64,000 bases of DNA from Wolbachia endosymbiont of Ctenocephalides felis wCfeF (GCA_028571325.1 CP116767.1:1-64000); one strand, 5' to 3'; shown: positions 38,919 through 49,086, numbered from the stretch's first letter. The notes: generated by a model from the sequence alone, not told the origin. Translations and numbers: made by a program.

Positions 38919-40262
38919 CTACTCCATTGAGCGGATACCATCAATATAATAAAACAAGACTTTTTTAGTCAGTTCAAAATCTTCTAGAGTATCTCCTTCG
39001 CATCTTGCTGTAATGCAGTTTTGTGTATTTGACACTCTAAGGAGCCACCAACCTTTATTATCTTTGTTAGTTACTTTAATACCATCGAGCTCTGAGAATG
39101 CAATATTTTGTTGCTCTAGTGTTTTTTTTATTGATTCAATTATTTGAAATTTTTTCTCATCTTTAACTACAACTTTCACTTCATGAGTTATATATAGCTT
39201 TGGTAAATCCTCAATCACCTCAGATAGACTTTGATTTTTCTTAAGTAAAACGTCAATGGCTTTAATGGCAGAATACAGCCCGTCATCAAAACCTAGCTCA
39301 GAGAAGAAAAAATGTCCACTCAGTTCACCAGCAAATTTTGCCTCTTCCTCTGCCATCTTTTTCTTAACTAGTGAATGTCCAGTAGCGCATACAATTACTC
39401 TCCCTCCTAATCTGCTAACAAAGTCATGCACTTTCATGCTCATTTTTATATTAGCAATAACTTTGCTTCCTGGGTATTCTTCCAATATTTCACGTGCAAA
39501 AATCATAAATAAATGGTCATTGGAAACAACACTGCCTTTATTATCAATTAAGCGCACCCTATCACCATCACCGTCGAGTGCAATACCAAGATCACATTTA
39601 TTTTCCTTTACAGCATCAATCAATTGAACGAGATTTTTTTCCTCTATGGGATCTGGGTCGTGCAGTGGAAATGTTCCATCTATAGAGTTATTGGTTACGA
39701 TATGTACGTGATCTGGCAAGATCTTTTCAATATACCTTGCAATTCCACTTGCTGGGCTATTGCCAAAATCCCAGGCTATTTTTAGCTTTTGTGTAGAGTT
39801 GTTCTTGAGCGCACCCTTTAATATGCAAATATACTCACTATATATATTTATGTTAATTGAACTGCCAATTTTTTTACTGCTTTTGATTGGACTGCTTATA
39901 ACTTCCTTTATTTCTTGGTCTGAGTAAACTCTCTTACTGCTGAAAAATTTGAAGCCGTTGTACTTGCTAGGGTTATGTGAAGCGGTGATCATAATGCCAA
40001 GGTCTGCCTGCATGATTTGCGTTGCAGCGTAGAGCATAGGCGAAGAGCATAGTCCAACACGTGTAACGTTTGCTCCAGATAGAGTTAAGCCTCTGATTAA
40101 TTCTTTTTCTATACTCGGTGAATCTATTCTGCTGTCATAGCCTATACAAACATTAGCTACGGTTTGGCCAAACTTCCTGCCTATCTCATATCCATCACTG
40201 ATCTGCAGGTCTTTGCCTACTATACCTCTAATATCGTATTTTCTTATGATGGTATTGTCCAT
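38919..40262 (-). CDS. Phosphomannomutase/phosphoglucomutase
   Basis: An alpha-D-phosphohexomutase of about 447 residues. It has the N-terminal IIRKYDIRGIVG, the phosphoserine loop TASHNPSKYNGFK, the metal site ALDGDGDRVRL, and the sugar-specificity loop region GELSGHFFF. I take ATG 40262 (MDNTIIRKYDIRG) because the conserved motif follows immediately; an in-frame ATG at 40304 adds 14 residues with no clear ribosome site. The enzyme interconverts hexose 1- and 6-phosphates. In a symbiont with little sugar metabolism its product is uncertain. It is convergent with the ABC transporter gene. Confidence 0.92.
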   Translation of the reverse strand: MDNTIIRKYDIRGIVGKDLQISDGYEIGRKFGQTVANVCIGYDSRIDSPSIEKELIRGLTLSGANVTRVGLCSSPMLYAATQIMQADLGIMITASHNPSKYNGFKFFSSKRVYSDQEIKEVISSPIKSSKKIGSSININIYSEYICILKGALKNNSTQKLKIAWDFGNSPASGIARYIEKILPDHVHIVTNNSIDGTFPLHDPDPIEEKNLVQLIDAVKENKCDLGIALDGDGDRVRLIDNKGSVVSNDHLFMIFAREILEEYPGSKVIANIKMSMKVHDFVSRLGGRVIVCATGHSLVKKKMAEEEAKFAGELSGHFFFSELGFDDGLYSAIKAIDVLLKKNQSLSEVIEDLPKLYITHEVKVVVKDEKKFQIIESIKKTLEQQNIAFSELDGIKVTNKDNKGWWLLRVSNTQNCITARCEGDTLEDFELTKKVLFYYIDGIRSME

Positions 40263-40388
40263 ACTACACTTCTTGAAGTAACTACTATACAACATTACAG
40301 ACAAACATTCAAGCTTATTTACCTAGTAATTAGTTGACTTTTTAAGAAAATGTGTTAATATTATAATATATTTTAGAAATGTAAAGTT

Positions 40389-42443
40389 ATGCCAGGAAAA
40401 AAGGAGAGTGTATTTATAAATAGTCAGAGTTTAAACGTAGATGAAACAGTAAGAAGTAGTGTACTGAAGACTATTAAAGACAGCAAAAATCTTCAGGAAG
40501 CTATAGAGCAACTAGAAAAAGAAAAATTAATCTGGTACCTTATTGGTCCTTTATGCAAAGATGAAGAGGTTAGGAAACAGATAAACTCAAAGTGGGAAGC
40601 AGATTTTCAAAAATTTGAGCAATCAATAGATGCAACGCATAGAGAACTTGAATCATCTCTACCAAGTCAAAGTTTCTTAGCGTATTCAATAAAAGCTAAT
40701 GATTTCAACATCAGGTTTGAAAGCAAAGAAGAGCCAGTAAAAATCAGTGATATCTTAAGAGCCAGCAGTGAGGGTAAGGTTTATCACATATCTTTAGGGG
40801 GAGATAATCAAATAACTGCAAGCAAAAAAAATGGCAATGAGAGGCACTACGATTTTACTGGCTCCGGTTCAAGTAAGATGACCATTAACTGGCAAGCTAA
40901 GGATTCTGAAGGCAGGAGCATAGATAGTAGCATGACTATAGAAGTAGGTTCTGATGGTATACAAAAAGTGATTGATGAGCCAAAGTTTGGAGAAATAACT
41001 GACTCAGAAGAAGTATTAAAGTTAGTTGAACAAAATAAAGAAGTTTTTATCAATGGAAAATCTCTGTTGGAAGCTTTTATTGGTATGGGCAAAAATGTGA
41101 TCAATCAGCCAATGCAGGAAGAGGAAACATTTATACGAAATCCACCTGAGTCACCGCAACCACCTACGCCAGATAGCAGTGGGTATTCTTCTCTTGAAAG
41201 CCCGTCCATACCTTCTACTGATGATGAAGAGGAACTTGAGCAAGAAGAAGGATTAGAGGATGAAATAGAAAAGTTAAAAAGTGAAATAAAAGAATTAGAG
41301 GAAGAAAATGCGCACCTCAAGAAAGAAAATACAGAGTTGAAAAGCCGTAATGAAAAGATCATAAGAGAAGGTGATAACGAAATAAGCCAGTTAGGGAAGG
41401 AAAAGCAAGCTCTGGAGGAAAAAGTTAAAGAGCTTAGAACTAAATTGGAAAAAAGTGAGAAAGAATTAGATAGCAAGAATCAAGATATTAGGCAGTTAAA
41501 GCAACGGATAAGTATACTGGAGCAAAGTCAAGAAGATAAAAATGCTAGAATAGCAGATTTAAAATCTCAATTAAAAGATAAAGAAAGTCAAATCCAATTG
41601 ACAAATAGGGCAAATAAAGAACTCCAGGAAGGATTGGGGCAAAGTGAAGCTGAGCTGAACAAGTTAAGAGCGGAAAATGCAAAGCTGAAGAATGATCTAG
41701 AGAAAATAATATTGGGAGATCTAGAAGATGGTAAAGAAAAGCAATTAACAGAACAGTTGAAGGAAATAAAAAAGGAAAACAAAACATTGACTGATGAAGT
41801 AAGTCGATTAGTCAAAGAATTAAACCAACTGCAAAAAGAAAAAGAAGATTTAGAGAGAAAAACTCAACAACCTAGTGGAAAGTCTCTTGCAGAGGAAATA
41901 GCAGAAGTAAATGAGAAAAAAGATGAGGAAATGAAGCAAAAGGACGAGCAGATACAGCAGATAATAAAAGAAAAAGGAGAATTAGAAGAAAAGTTCCAAA
42001 TGAAAATAGATAGACTTAAACAACAGCTTGAGGATAGAGAAAACATGATAACACATGCACAGAAAGAATTGTACCTTACCAAAGAGAATTTAAAGCAGTT
42101 ACAAGAAGAAAATAAACAACTAAAAAATATAGGAGTTGATCAACCGCCTGCAATAAATAAGAAGGAAGTTGCAGAAGTAGAAATCCAACCACAAAACATT
42201 ATGGATTGGCCTGTTCCAATGCCAAACGATAAGCCGGAAAAGCTGAAAACTCCGTTAGAACCTACTAAGGTAAATAAAACTAGTAAAATAGTGCAAAATA
42301 TTATGGATTGGCCTGTTCCAATTCCAGACGATAAACTTGAAGAGCAGAGAACTCCATTAGAACCAACTAAGGTGAATACAGAATTATCAAATCCAAGCCT
42401 AACTTCCGTTGAGGATCCAAAAAAATCACGGCATAAAGCTTGA
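40389..42443 (+). CDS. Large coiled-coil protein with C-terminal direct repeat
   Basis: I do not recognise a family. The 684-residue protein has an N-terminal globular part (about 1-235), a Pro/Ser/acidic linker (about 240-285: NPPESPQPPTPDSSGYSS), a long continuous coiled coil (about 285-590) rich in Glu, Lys, Gln and Leu, and a tail with two copies of a 34-residue unit beginning QNIMDWPVP and ending TPLEPTKVN. No signal peptide or membrane helix. Coiled coil plus Pro-rich linker and short repeat tail is an effector-like or scaffold-like design, but that is inference. It ends in KKSRHKA. Convergent or isolated on both sides; promoter not obvious. Confidence 0.75.
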   Translation: MPGKKESVFINSQSLNVDETVRSSVLKTIKDSKNLQEAIEQLEKEKLIWYLIGPLCKDEEVRKQINSKWEADFQKFEQSIDATHRELESSLPSQSFLAYSIKANDFNIRFESKEEPVKISDILRASSEGKVYHISLGGDNQITASKKNGNERHYDFTGSGSSKMTINWQAKDSEGRSIDSSMTIEVGSDGIQKVIDEPKFGEITDSEEVLKLVEQNKEVFINGKSLLEAFIGMGKNVINQPMQEEETFIRNPPESPQPPTPDSSGYSSLESPSIPSTDDEEELEQEEGLEDEIEKLKSEIKELEEENAHLKKENTELKSRNEKIIREGDNEISQLGKEKQALEEKVKELRTKLEKSEKELDSKNQDIRQLKQRISILEQSQEDKNARIADLKSQLKDKESQIQLTNRANKELQEGLGQSEAELNKLRAENAKLKNDLEKIILGDLEDGKEKQLTEQLKEIKKENKTLTDEVSRLVKELNQLQKEKEDLERKTQQPSGKSLAEEIAEVNEKKDEEMKQKDEQIQQIIKEKGELEEKFQMKIDRLKQQLEDRENMITHAQKELYLTKENLKQLQEENKQLKNIGVDQPPAINKKEVAEVEIQPQNIMDWPVPMPNDKPEKLKTPLEPTKVNKTSKIVQNIMDWPVPIPDDKLEEQRTPLEPTKVNTELSNPSLTSVEDPKKSRHKA

Positions 42444-42649
42444 TCTAGTTGTCATAATTTCTGCCAATTGGGAATACCTTAGCGTCACTGCCATTAAGTT
42501 AAGGGAAAAAAGATAGATTTTATAATGATGCAACAATAAGTTCAAAGGTAATATGAGTAAAAAAGGGAGTAATAAAATTTATTCAAAATGGGTTACCTAT
42601 TGCTTCCAACACTGTAGACAAAAAAACTAATTTTAATTATCATATTAAT

Positions 42650-43156
42650 ATGAACGACAATTTAGTATGCCTCGGAATTATTACTTCTCCTCACGGAATT
42701 AAAGGAGCTGTTAAAGTAAAAACTTTCACTGAAAAACCAGAAAATATTTCTCTATATGGCGAGCTGATAAGCGGTGATGAGAGTTATAAGATAGACTCAG
42801 TGTCTGTCATAGGTGATAATTCAGTAATAGCCACAATAAGCGGAGTAAATTCTCGTAACGAAGCAGAGCTTTTAAGAAACAGAAAATTATACACAGAAAG
42901 AAACAAGCTGCCAAAACTAAATGATGAAAACGAGTTTTATCAAAGTGACCTTATAAATATGGAAGTAAGGCTAGAGAATAATAAATTATATGGCTATATA
43001 GAATCTGTACATAATTTCGGCTCAGGAGATGTATTGGAAATTTCAGTCATCAGTACAAAAAAAAATATTATGCTGTCTTTCACTAAAGAGATATTTCCGC
43101 ACATAAACGTAAAGGAAAGGTATATAGCACTCAATATGCCAGAATTCATTGATTAA
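42650..43156 (+). CDS. rimM: 16S rRNA processing protein RimM
   Basis: RimM helps mature the 3' domain of the 30S subunit. The 168-residue protein starts with the family signature [21 protein letters not shown] and ends with a PRC-barrel domain ([36 protein letters not shown]). efp follows 63 bases later on the same strand, then a suhB-like gene, giving a translation-related cluster. Confidence 0.94.
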   Translation: MNDNLVCLGIITSPHGIKGAVKVKTFTEKPENISLYGELISGDESYKIDSVSVIGDNSVIATISGVNSRNEAELLRNRKLYTERNKLPKLNDENEFYQSDLINMEVRLENNKLYGYIESVHNFGSGDVLEISVISTKKNIMLSFTKEIFPHINVKERYIALNMPEFID

Positions 43157-43219
43157 CAAAGGTTTTGATATTTACAAAAAAGCTACGTATAATTATAAGA
43201 TCAAGCTGAAAGTTTAATT

Positions 43220-43786
43220 ATGGCAGAAAGAGCTAATGATATTAGGCCAGGTCAAGTGTTGGAACATAATGGCGGTTTGTTTTTGGTTGTAAGTATTATG
43301 CATACTCAGCCTGGCAAGGGTGGTGCATACATACAAGCAGAAATGAAGAATATTAAAACCGGAGCAAAACACTATGAAAGGTTCCGCTCTGATGCGACAA
43401 TTAGAAGAGCAATTTTAGATGAAGAGGAATATGTTTATCTCTTTACTGAAGGAAATATTGTGAACCTTATGCACCCGAGTAATTACGAGCAAATTGCTAT
43501 AAATTTGGACTTACTGGGAGAAAAAAAGATTTATTTACAGGATAATATGAAAGTCAAAGTAGTAACTTACCAGGATAAAATAATCTCCGCACATGTGCCT
43601 GATTATGTTACATTGACTGTAAAAGAAACAGAGTCTGTTATTAAAGGGCAGACTGTTACTTCCTCCTATAAACCTGCGATTTTAGAAAACGGAATGCGTG
43701 TTAACGTGCCTCAATTTATAAAAGAAGAGGACAAAATTGTAGTATATACCCCAGATGACAGCTATTACGAAAGGGTAAAAGAGTAA
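43220..43786 (+). CDS. efp: Elongation factor P
   Basis: EF-P relieves ribosome stalling at polyproline. The 188-residue protein has the three beta domains: the N-terminal KOW-like domain with MHTQPGKGGAYIQAEMKN, where the lysine is the usual modification site, and the C-terminal OB domains (VTYQDKIISAHVPDYVTLTV). Intact in every family feature. Eight bases separate its stop from the next start. Confidence 0.97.
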   Translation: MAERANDIRPGQVLEHNGGLFLVVSIMHTQPGKGGAYIQAEMKNIKTGAKHYERFRSDATIRRAILDEEEYVYLFTEGNIVNLMHPSNYEQIAINLDLLGEKKIYLQDNMKVKVVTYQDKIISAHVPDYVTLTVKETESVIKGQTVTSSYKPAILENGMRVNVPQFIKEEDKIVVYTPDDSYYERVKE

Positions 43787-43794
43787 AAGGAAGA

Positions 43795-44493
43795 ATGTCT
43801 ATTTCATCACCACGGATTAATGTGATGCTTGATTCTGTACGCAGTGCTTCCAAGCAGCTTATGCGTGATTTCAATGAGTTGCAAATTTCCAATATTAAGT
43901 CAGCAGACTTTATTAATAAAACTTACTCAAGATGCAAACAAACTATATACAATCGCTTACATGATTACAAACAAGACTACGGTTTTATCTTTGAAGACAA
44001 TATTGATCAAGAAGTAAAGGATGACACTTATACCTGGTTCATTATGCCTATAGAGAGCAGAGAGAATTTTTCCAGTTGTATGGTTTATTTTGCAGTGTCG
44101 GTCTGTCTAATCCATAAAAACAAAGTTATAGCAGTTGTAGTTGATGCTCCAGCTCTCAGAGAAACTTTTTGGGCAGAAGAGAAAAAGGGGGCTTTTCTTG
44201 AAGACTTTAGATCTCGTCATATAAAAATGCGAATGAAAAGTCGTGAAGGAGGCTTAATAGATGTAAGTGGTAATTTATTGAATAAATTATTACCTAACAA
44301 CAGCAATGTACGTTCCATCGGTTCAACAGTTTTAGGTTTTGCATACCTTGCCGCAGGAAGATACAGCGGAATAGTTTACTCTGGAGTTAACAAGTATAAA
44401 GTTTTGCTCGGTAGACTTTTTCTGCAAGAAAGCGCTGGGAAGCTGAAGGAAGATAACGGACTAGTCATTGCTGGGGATATAAAACTAACATAA
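43795..44493 (+). CDS. Degenerate inositol-monophosphatase/SuhB-like protein
   Basis: A 232-residue protein aligning with SuhB-type inositol monophosphatases, but the metal-binding motifs have decayed. The expected WxIDPLDGTTNF reads [12 protein letters not shown] (about 81-92), losing the first metal Asp (now Met) and changing the second to Glu. The C-terminal D of the (W)DxAAGxLL motif is Lys ([16 protein letters not shown]). The fold elements [28 protein letters not shown] and [17 protein letters not shown] remain. It therefore should lack phosphatase activity. The ATG with AAAAGGAAG directly follows efp, and the frame is clean over 700 bases, so it is probably expressed. In E. coli SuhB has a non-catalytic role in rRNA transcription; a similar job here is inference. 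Confidence 0.8.
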   Translation: MSISSPRINVMLDSVRSASKQLMRDFNELQISNIKSADFINKTYSRCKQTIYNRLHDYKQDYGFIFEDNIDQEVKDDTYTWFIMPIESRENFSSCMVYFAVSVCLIHKNKVIAVVVDAPALRETFWAEEKKGAFLEDFRSRHIKMRMKSREGGLIDVSGNLLNKLLPNNSNVRSIGSTVLGFAYLAAGRYSGIVYSGVNKYKVLLGRLFLQESAGKLKEDNGLVIAGDIKLT

Positions 44494-45687
44494 ACAAGCC
44501 ACAGAGATAGACAATTTCTCAAAAACTTTTACAAGAGACTCTGTTAAATGTCTTATCATCTCGTCGGTATGATAAGGTGTAGGGGTAATACGAAAGCGCT
44601 CAGTTCCCTTGGGAACTGTTGGGTAATTTATATGTTGAACATATATTCCATGCTCATCGAATAATAACTTTGATGCTATTTTAGATAACTCTGGATTACC
44701 AATTATTATCGGAATTATATGAGTTTCTGTTGGAATGAAACTAATTCCCGCATTTCTCAGTGAGTTTTTTACTTTCTCAGCAACTTGCTTTTGTTTTTCC
44801 CTTTCAACGCTACTTGATTTTAGATGCTCAACGCTTGCCTTTGCTGCTGCTGCTAAAACAGGCGACATAGCAGTGGTGAAAATAAATCCTGGAGCGGAAC
44901 TTCTTATTACATCCACCAAGCTCTTTGAAGATGCTATATATCCACCCATCACTCCAAAAGCTTTTGATAATGTGCCTTGAAGAACCGTCACTCTATTCAT
45001 CAGGCCTTCTCTTTCTGCAATCCCGCCACCGCGTGGACCATACATGCCAACTGCGTGCACTTCGTCCAAATAGGTAATTGCATTGTACTGATCTGCTAGA
45101 TCACATATCTCTTTAAGCGGCGCTATATCTCCATCCATTGAATATACGGATTCAAATGCTATTATCTTTGGTGTTTTTCTACCCACAGACTTTAATAACT
45201 GCTCTAAGTGATCAATGTCATTATGCCTGAATATATATTTAGGTCTTTTTCCTGACTTTATGCCTTCTATCATCGAAGAGTGGTTTTTCTCATCTGAAAA
45301 AATTACCACGTCAGGAATAACGGACAATAAAGTGCTAAGTGTAGTCTGGTTGGCAAGGTAACCACAAGCAAAAGTTAAAGCAGCCTCCTTGTTATGCAAA
45401 CAAGCCAGGGATTTCTCAAGTTCAACAACCTCTTTTGTTGTGCCGGAGATATTTCTCGTTCCTCCTGCGCCAACAGATGAGTTGTGAATAGCAGCAATAA
45501 CACTCTCATTTTGTGACATTCCTAAATAGTTATTACTGCACCAGACGATTACTTCTCTATTTCTTTCATAATCCATAATATAGGGAAGCCTGCCAGGCAA
45601 CGACGCAAAATGCGTGAATTCACGATAGCGCCCTTCTTCTTTTATATCTTTGATTTTATTTAAGAATATCTCTTCGTAGTCTACCAA
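44485..45687 (-). CDS. hemA: 5-aminolevulinate synthase
   Basis: PLP enzyme condensing glycine and succinyl-CoA, the first step of haem synthesis in Alphaproteobacteria. The 400 residues show [37 protein letters not shown] and the PLP lysine in [15 protein letters not shown]. The start is a TTG at 45687 (MVDYEEIF). It is convergent with the suhB-like gene and the two overlap by nine bases. The active site is intact, so haem is made from TCA-derived succinyl-CoA. Confidence 0.96.
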   Translation of the reverse strand: MVDYEEIFLNKIKDIKEEGRYREFTHFASLPGRLPYIMDYERNREVIVWCSNNYLGMSQNESVIAAIHNSSVGAGGTRNISGTTKEVVELEKSLACLHNKEAALTFACGYLANQTTLSTLLSVIPDVVIFSDEKNHSSMIEGIKSGKRPKYIFRHNDIDHLEQLLKSVGRKTPKIIAFESVYSMDGDIAPLKEICDLADQYNAITYLDEVHAVGMYGPRGGGIAEREGLMNRVTVLQGTLSKAFGVMGGYIASSKSLVDVIRSSAPGFIFTTAMSPVLAAAAKASVEHLKSSSVEREKQKQVAEKVKNSLRNAGISFIPTETHIIPIIIGNPELSKIASKLLFDEHGIYVQHINYPTVPKGTERFRITPTPYHTDEMIRHLTESLVKVFEKLSISVACLC

Positions 45688-45751
45688 GTTTTTATCTATT
45701 AATAACTAATAAAATTATAATGAATTATTCAACGGTAGACTACTATATTTA

Positions 45752-46870
45752 TTATACAGATGTAGCTACAGGTTCTTTCTTCTCATTGGGTGCAACCTTT
45801 TCGACCTTACTGTTTTCAATGAAGCTGCTAGGCCATTTACAGTGATACATAACTGCTGCAGCAACTAGACAATAAACTCCAACTAATATTCCCACTGCTG
45901 GCATCCCCAAGTGGACCGCAATAGCCACTCCTAGAGCAACTCCAGCTATTACTAATATAGAAGCAGCTATAATATGCAGATTGCTACTTTCTGTGTTTTG
46001 TGGAGTAGTGTTATTCACTTGTTCAGATTTTTTGCTAATTAATGAAGGTATTGGTTCCGATTCTGGATGTGGAATTTGCTCACCTTCTTCTGAAAAGAGC
46101 CATGATAGATCGTAACCGTCGTCATCATCTATTTGCGCTATATCTTTAGCAGGTTGAACAGGAGTTTGTTTTTTCTTGCCACCCTCAGCACCTGTACCGC
46201 TAGGCTTGCTTGTTGAAATTCCTGGTTGTATATCTTGCGGACTACTGCTTCTAGGAGTAAAGACATTCTTATCCTCACCTACCTCCTCGAATGAAGAACC
46301 ACTTCCAGAACCTGAAGAAACTTTAACATATTCACCATTGCTACTGTCAGTAACACTTCCATTACTCTCAGACACATTAACGAAGCTTGAAGAACTACTA
46401 CTATGCCCACTCACAGAACTCTGTGGTGAAAGTGATGGTGAATCTGGTTGATCCTCTTCACTTTCTTTAGGCTCTGCCGCAGGAGTTGCCTGACTACCTG
46501 TAGCAGCACTATCATCTACTGATGGTGCTGCAGCCTCAGCCCTAATGCTCTTGAGCTTTGTTTCAAGCAGTTCTATAATTTGTGTAAGTCTGTCTTTCTG
46601 GTCTTGTTTCTTGTCGCCTTCCTTCAAGTTTTCAATTCTTTCATTTGCTTTCTTTAGAGCTTCACTTAAAATGGATTCAGTTACATTAGTGTCCTTTTCT
46701 ACTAAACCTTTCACCTGATTAGCATCGATATTTCCGATAGCACCAGACAATTTTTCTTCTATGCTTCTATTTTTGTTACCATTACCCATTTCACCTTCCT
46801 TATAATCATTGCTAATAGACTGCTCTGTTGAAGCATTTCTATTGTCCATAATATTTTTTCTTTCGTCCAC
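45752..46870 (-). CDS. Ser-rich membrane protein with C-terminal double helix
   Basis: I do not recognise a family. The 372-residue protein has a charged, helical N-terminus (about 1-110), a low-complexity Ser/Gly/Pro/Glu linker (about 115-275), and two membrane helices close to the C-terminus (about 295-345: IIAASILVIAGVALGVAIAV and a second Val/Ala/Cys-rich helix), leaving a short basic tail. No signal peptide, so a tail-anchored hairpin. The start region is duplicated: AAGAAAAAATATTRTGGAC appears twice, giving a GTG at 46870 and an ATG at 46849 that are both usable; AGGAAG precedes the first. Long disordered linkers plus end hairpins recur in Wolbachia proteins of this window (for example at 58.9 kb). 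Confidence 0.7.
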   Translation of the reverse strand: MDERKNIMDNRNASTEQSISNDYKEGEMGNGNKNRSIEEKLSGAIGNIDANQVKGLVEKDTNVTESILSEALKKANERIENLKEGDKKQDQKDRLTQIIELLETKLKSIRAEAAAPSVDDSAATGSQATPAAEPKESEEDQPDSPSLSPQSSVSGHSSSSSSFVNVSESNGSVTDSSNGEYVKVSSGSGSGSSFEEVGEDKNVFTPRSSSPQDIQPGISTSKPSGTGAEGGKKKQTPVQPAKDIAQIDDDDGYDLSWLFSEEGEQIPHPESEPIPSLISKKSEQVNNTTPQNTESSNLHIIAASILVIAGVALGVAIAVHLGMPAVGILVGVYCLVAAAVMYHCKWPSSFIENSKVEKVAPNEKKEPVATSV

Positions 46871-47005
46871 AATATTTTTTTCTTCCTGTTGATTTTCGGA
46901 TTCTGGGCTTTACCACCTACTTCATTCACTGCTCGACTTGAAGTTGCAGGCTCATTTACTAAATCACTAACCTGCTAGCAGGAATATTTATTGGACTATT
47001 ATTAA

Positions 47006-47155
47006 TACCAAATCCCAATGGTAATAGGAAAAATTAAAGGTACTGTTTTGCCAGTCAACAATGGTATCATCCAAGTAAGCCTTTTCTTGTCATCCAAGTA
47101 ACCCTTTTTTTGTCATCCCAGTACTTGATACTGGGACCCAGAATACCACTTTAGC
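47006..47155. repeat. Family-B/C short repeats
   Basis: 47006-47090 (TAATACCAA..., GGTACTGTTTTGCCAGTCAAC, AATGGTATCATCC) matches 62473-62535 and forms a GGTAC/GGTATC imperfect palindrome; I call it family C. It is followed by two degenerate TGTCATCCAAGTAA units and a TGTCATCCCAGTACTTGATACTGGGA hairpin (family B). Upstream, 46871-47005 holds no supported gene. Confidence 0.65.
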
Positions 47156-47159
47156 AATA

Positions 47160-47610
47160 AATATTAAAAAATTTACCAAGCGAGAAAAAAAAGCAAAAGA
47201 AGCCCCGTTGGTGGCTAATTATTTATATGTACCTCAAATATCGGCGTTTTTATTCTCAGCGCTACGATTCAGCTACTTTTAAATGCAAATAGCCTAAACT
47301 GCAAACGTTAAGAAATTTACCAGGCAGGAAAAAAAGGCAAAAAAACTCTGAGGCAGCTAGTATTCAAATTCTCCCTTGTCTATTTGACGTTCTATACTGT
47401 CTTAAACGACTTATAAGCGCGTTTCAGCTTGTATAGGTAAAAACCAGAAGTTTTAAAAAGACGTGAGGTGCACATAGTGCAAAAATTTAAACATGAGACG
47501 CCAAATACCCTAAGTTTTTTGTCATTAACCTGCACAGATTGCGAAGATAAATAAATAGCTTCAGTATCATTATAGGGGTAACGGCGAAGGTTGTCAAGTA
47601 GTTTTTTTGC
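47160..47610 (-). repeat. Dispersed promoter-bearing repeat, copy 6 (perfect consensus promoter)
   Basis: TTGACA at 47597-47592, a 17-bp spacer and TATAAT at 47574-47569, reading leftward: a full sigma70 consensus. The rest follows copy 8. Between 47611 and 47714 nothing further is seen. Confidence 0.87.
47569..47597 (-). promoter_or_regulatory. Perfect sigma70 consensus promoter in repeat copy 6
   Basis: Both hexamers match consensus (TTGACA and TATAAT) at the optimal 17-bp spacing. The other seven copies keep TTGACA and the spacing and vary the -10 (TATCAT, TATTAT, TACAAT, TATAAC). Confidence 0.7.
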
Positions 47611-47714
47611 ATATGCAAAAAGTTCTCTAATTGCACAGTTGCGCGTAATGCTGGGTTTCTGAAATGCCCATGGCTAAATATCAAAGCCATGGGCATTGTT
47701 GTGCAGATTAGTTA

Positions 47715-48300
47715 TTATGCAGTAACTTTCTGCTCTTTTTGTTTATTTTCAGGCTCTTTCATCTCACTAAACTTACTTGACACTTTGTCAACAGCCCAAG
47801 TTAGTGGTGTAACAACAAGTGCAGCAGTCCAGATGGCAGCTGAGATAACGTAAGACAAGACCGAACTTATGAATTTGGCACAGGTTTCACCATGTTGTTC
47901 TGCTTTGTTCTGAAAATTATTGGCATACCCTACAAGAGATTCTGGGCCATTTATCCCTCTTAGATATGAAAATAATTTGTGTGGCAAGTATGCAAGATAT
48001 GCAGCCCCTGTATACAGCACAAGTAATAAGTTTCCAATATTAAGAATAATTTTCGTTACGCTCCGTACCCCAGACTTCTTTCTCTCTTTTTCCCAAAGTT
48101 GTGGTTGAATTGGCATCTTTTTTCGCCCCTCCAAGCATATCCTTTACTGGTCCTAGTACACTATCAATATAGTAAACGGATTTATAGAAACAGTTTTGTG
48201 GAACTTGATTGTTATTTTCTGCAACCGGAACAGTCCCGAATTGAGCATATTGCTTGAAATTCTCATATGAATTCTTGAAGTTCTCAGATAGATTTGACAT
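47715..48300 (-). pseudogene. Membrane protein split by a frameshift
   Basis: Two overlapping frames read as one protein of about 195 residues. The first (from ATG 48300, MSNLSENFKNSYENFKQYAQ) covers the N-terminus to about 48090. The second continues RKKSGVRSVTKIILNIGNLLL with two hydrophobic segments (about the middle, LLLVLYTGAAYLAYL, and FISSVLSYVISAAIWTAALVV) to 47715. The switch point is an A-run, TTTGGGAAAAAGAGAGAAAG on the minus strand; dropping one A joins the frames as TTLGKERKKSGVRSV. The gene may be broken, or rescued by slippage on the A-run. An AGGAGG (48310-48305) stands just before the first ATG. No family recognised. Confidence 0.7.
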
Positions 48301-48476
48301 ATTAGCCTCCTAAAAAAACTATAATAAAAAAATGTAATTATTATTACATTACTATACTATTATAACTTATTTTAGAATAATTGCAATAGTTACGTTAATA
48401 TTTTAACCAAATTATATGTTGCACAAAGGCACGTATTGCTCTAACATCGCAGTAGGTTAGAAATGAAGAGGTTTTT

Positions 48477-49085
48477 ATGAGTTTTACTTTACCTGAATTA
48501 CCGTATGATAGAACAGCTTTAGAGCCTTATATATCTGCAAGGACTTTGGATTTTCACTATGATAAGCATCATAGGGGGTATTTAAATAAACTCAATGAGC
48601 TGGTTGAGAATACTGATTATCAACAAGCAAAAATTGAGGAATTAATAACGAAAGTTCATGGTAATAGCGACAAAGTCCCTATATTTAACAACGCAGCGCA
48701 AGTTTGGAACCACACTTTTTATTGGAGTTCAATGAAAAAAAATGGTGGTGGTAAGCCTCAGAATGACAGTCTTCTGGCAAAAAAAATTCAAGATGATATC
48801 GGTGGCTTTGATAAATTTTATGAAGGATTTTCAAGTCACGGAGTAGGCCAGTTTGGCAGTGGATGGGTGTGGTTAGTGCTTGAAAAGGGAAAACTCAAAA
48901 TCACCAAAACTTCCAATGCGGATTTGCCATTAATTTACGGTCAAGTGCCGCTGCTCACTATGGATGTGTGGGAGCATGCGTATTATCTGGATTGTCAAAA
49001 CCGTAGAATTGACTATATAAAAGTTTTCCTTGATCATTTGATTAATTGGGATTTTGCAGAAGAGAATTTGAGAAAGAACACATAA
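48477..49085 (+). CDS. sodB: Superoxide dismutase, Fe type
   Basis: Detoxifies superoxide. The 202-residue protein has all four metal ligands: His in HYDKHHRGY, His in WNHTFYWSSM, and Asp/His in DVWEHAYYLD. SHGVGQFGSGWVWLVL follows the family pattern and the residue set favours iron over manganese. AGAGG lies before the ATG. The M16 peptidase gene starts one base after the stop, so they are probably co-transcribed. Confidence 0.96.
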   Translation: MSFTLPELPYDRTALEPYISARTLDFHYDKHHRGYLNKLNELVENTDYQQAKIEELITKVHGNSDKVPIFNNAAQVWNHTFYWSSMKKNGGGKPQNDSLLAKKIQDDIGGFDKFYEGFSSHGVGQFGSGWVWLVLEKGKLKITKTSNADLPLIYGQVPLLTMDVWEHAYYLDCQNRRIDYIKVFLDHLINWDFAEENLRKNT

Positions 49086-49086
49086 G

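Noticed and set aside
46871..47005. A short open frame upstream of the Ser-rich membrane protein (reading SDLVNEPATSSRAVNEV)
   Set aside because: It has no start codon, begins at a stop, and is only about 33 codons; it may be a worn remnant but cannot be supported as a gene.
48080..48100. A programmed -1 frameshift at GGGAAAA
   Set aside because: The heptamer looks like a -1 slippery site, but the downstream frame needed is +1, so -1 slippage would not give the continued protein.
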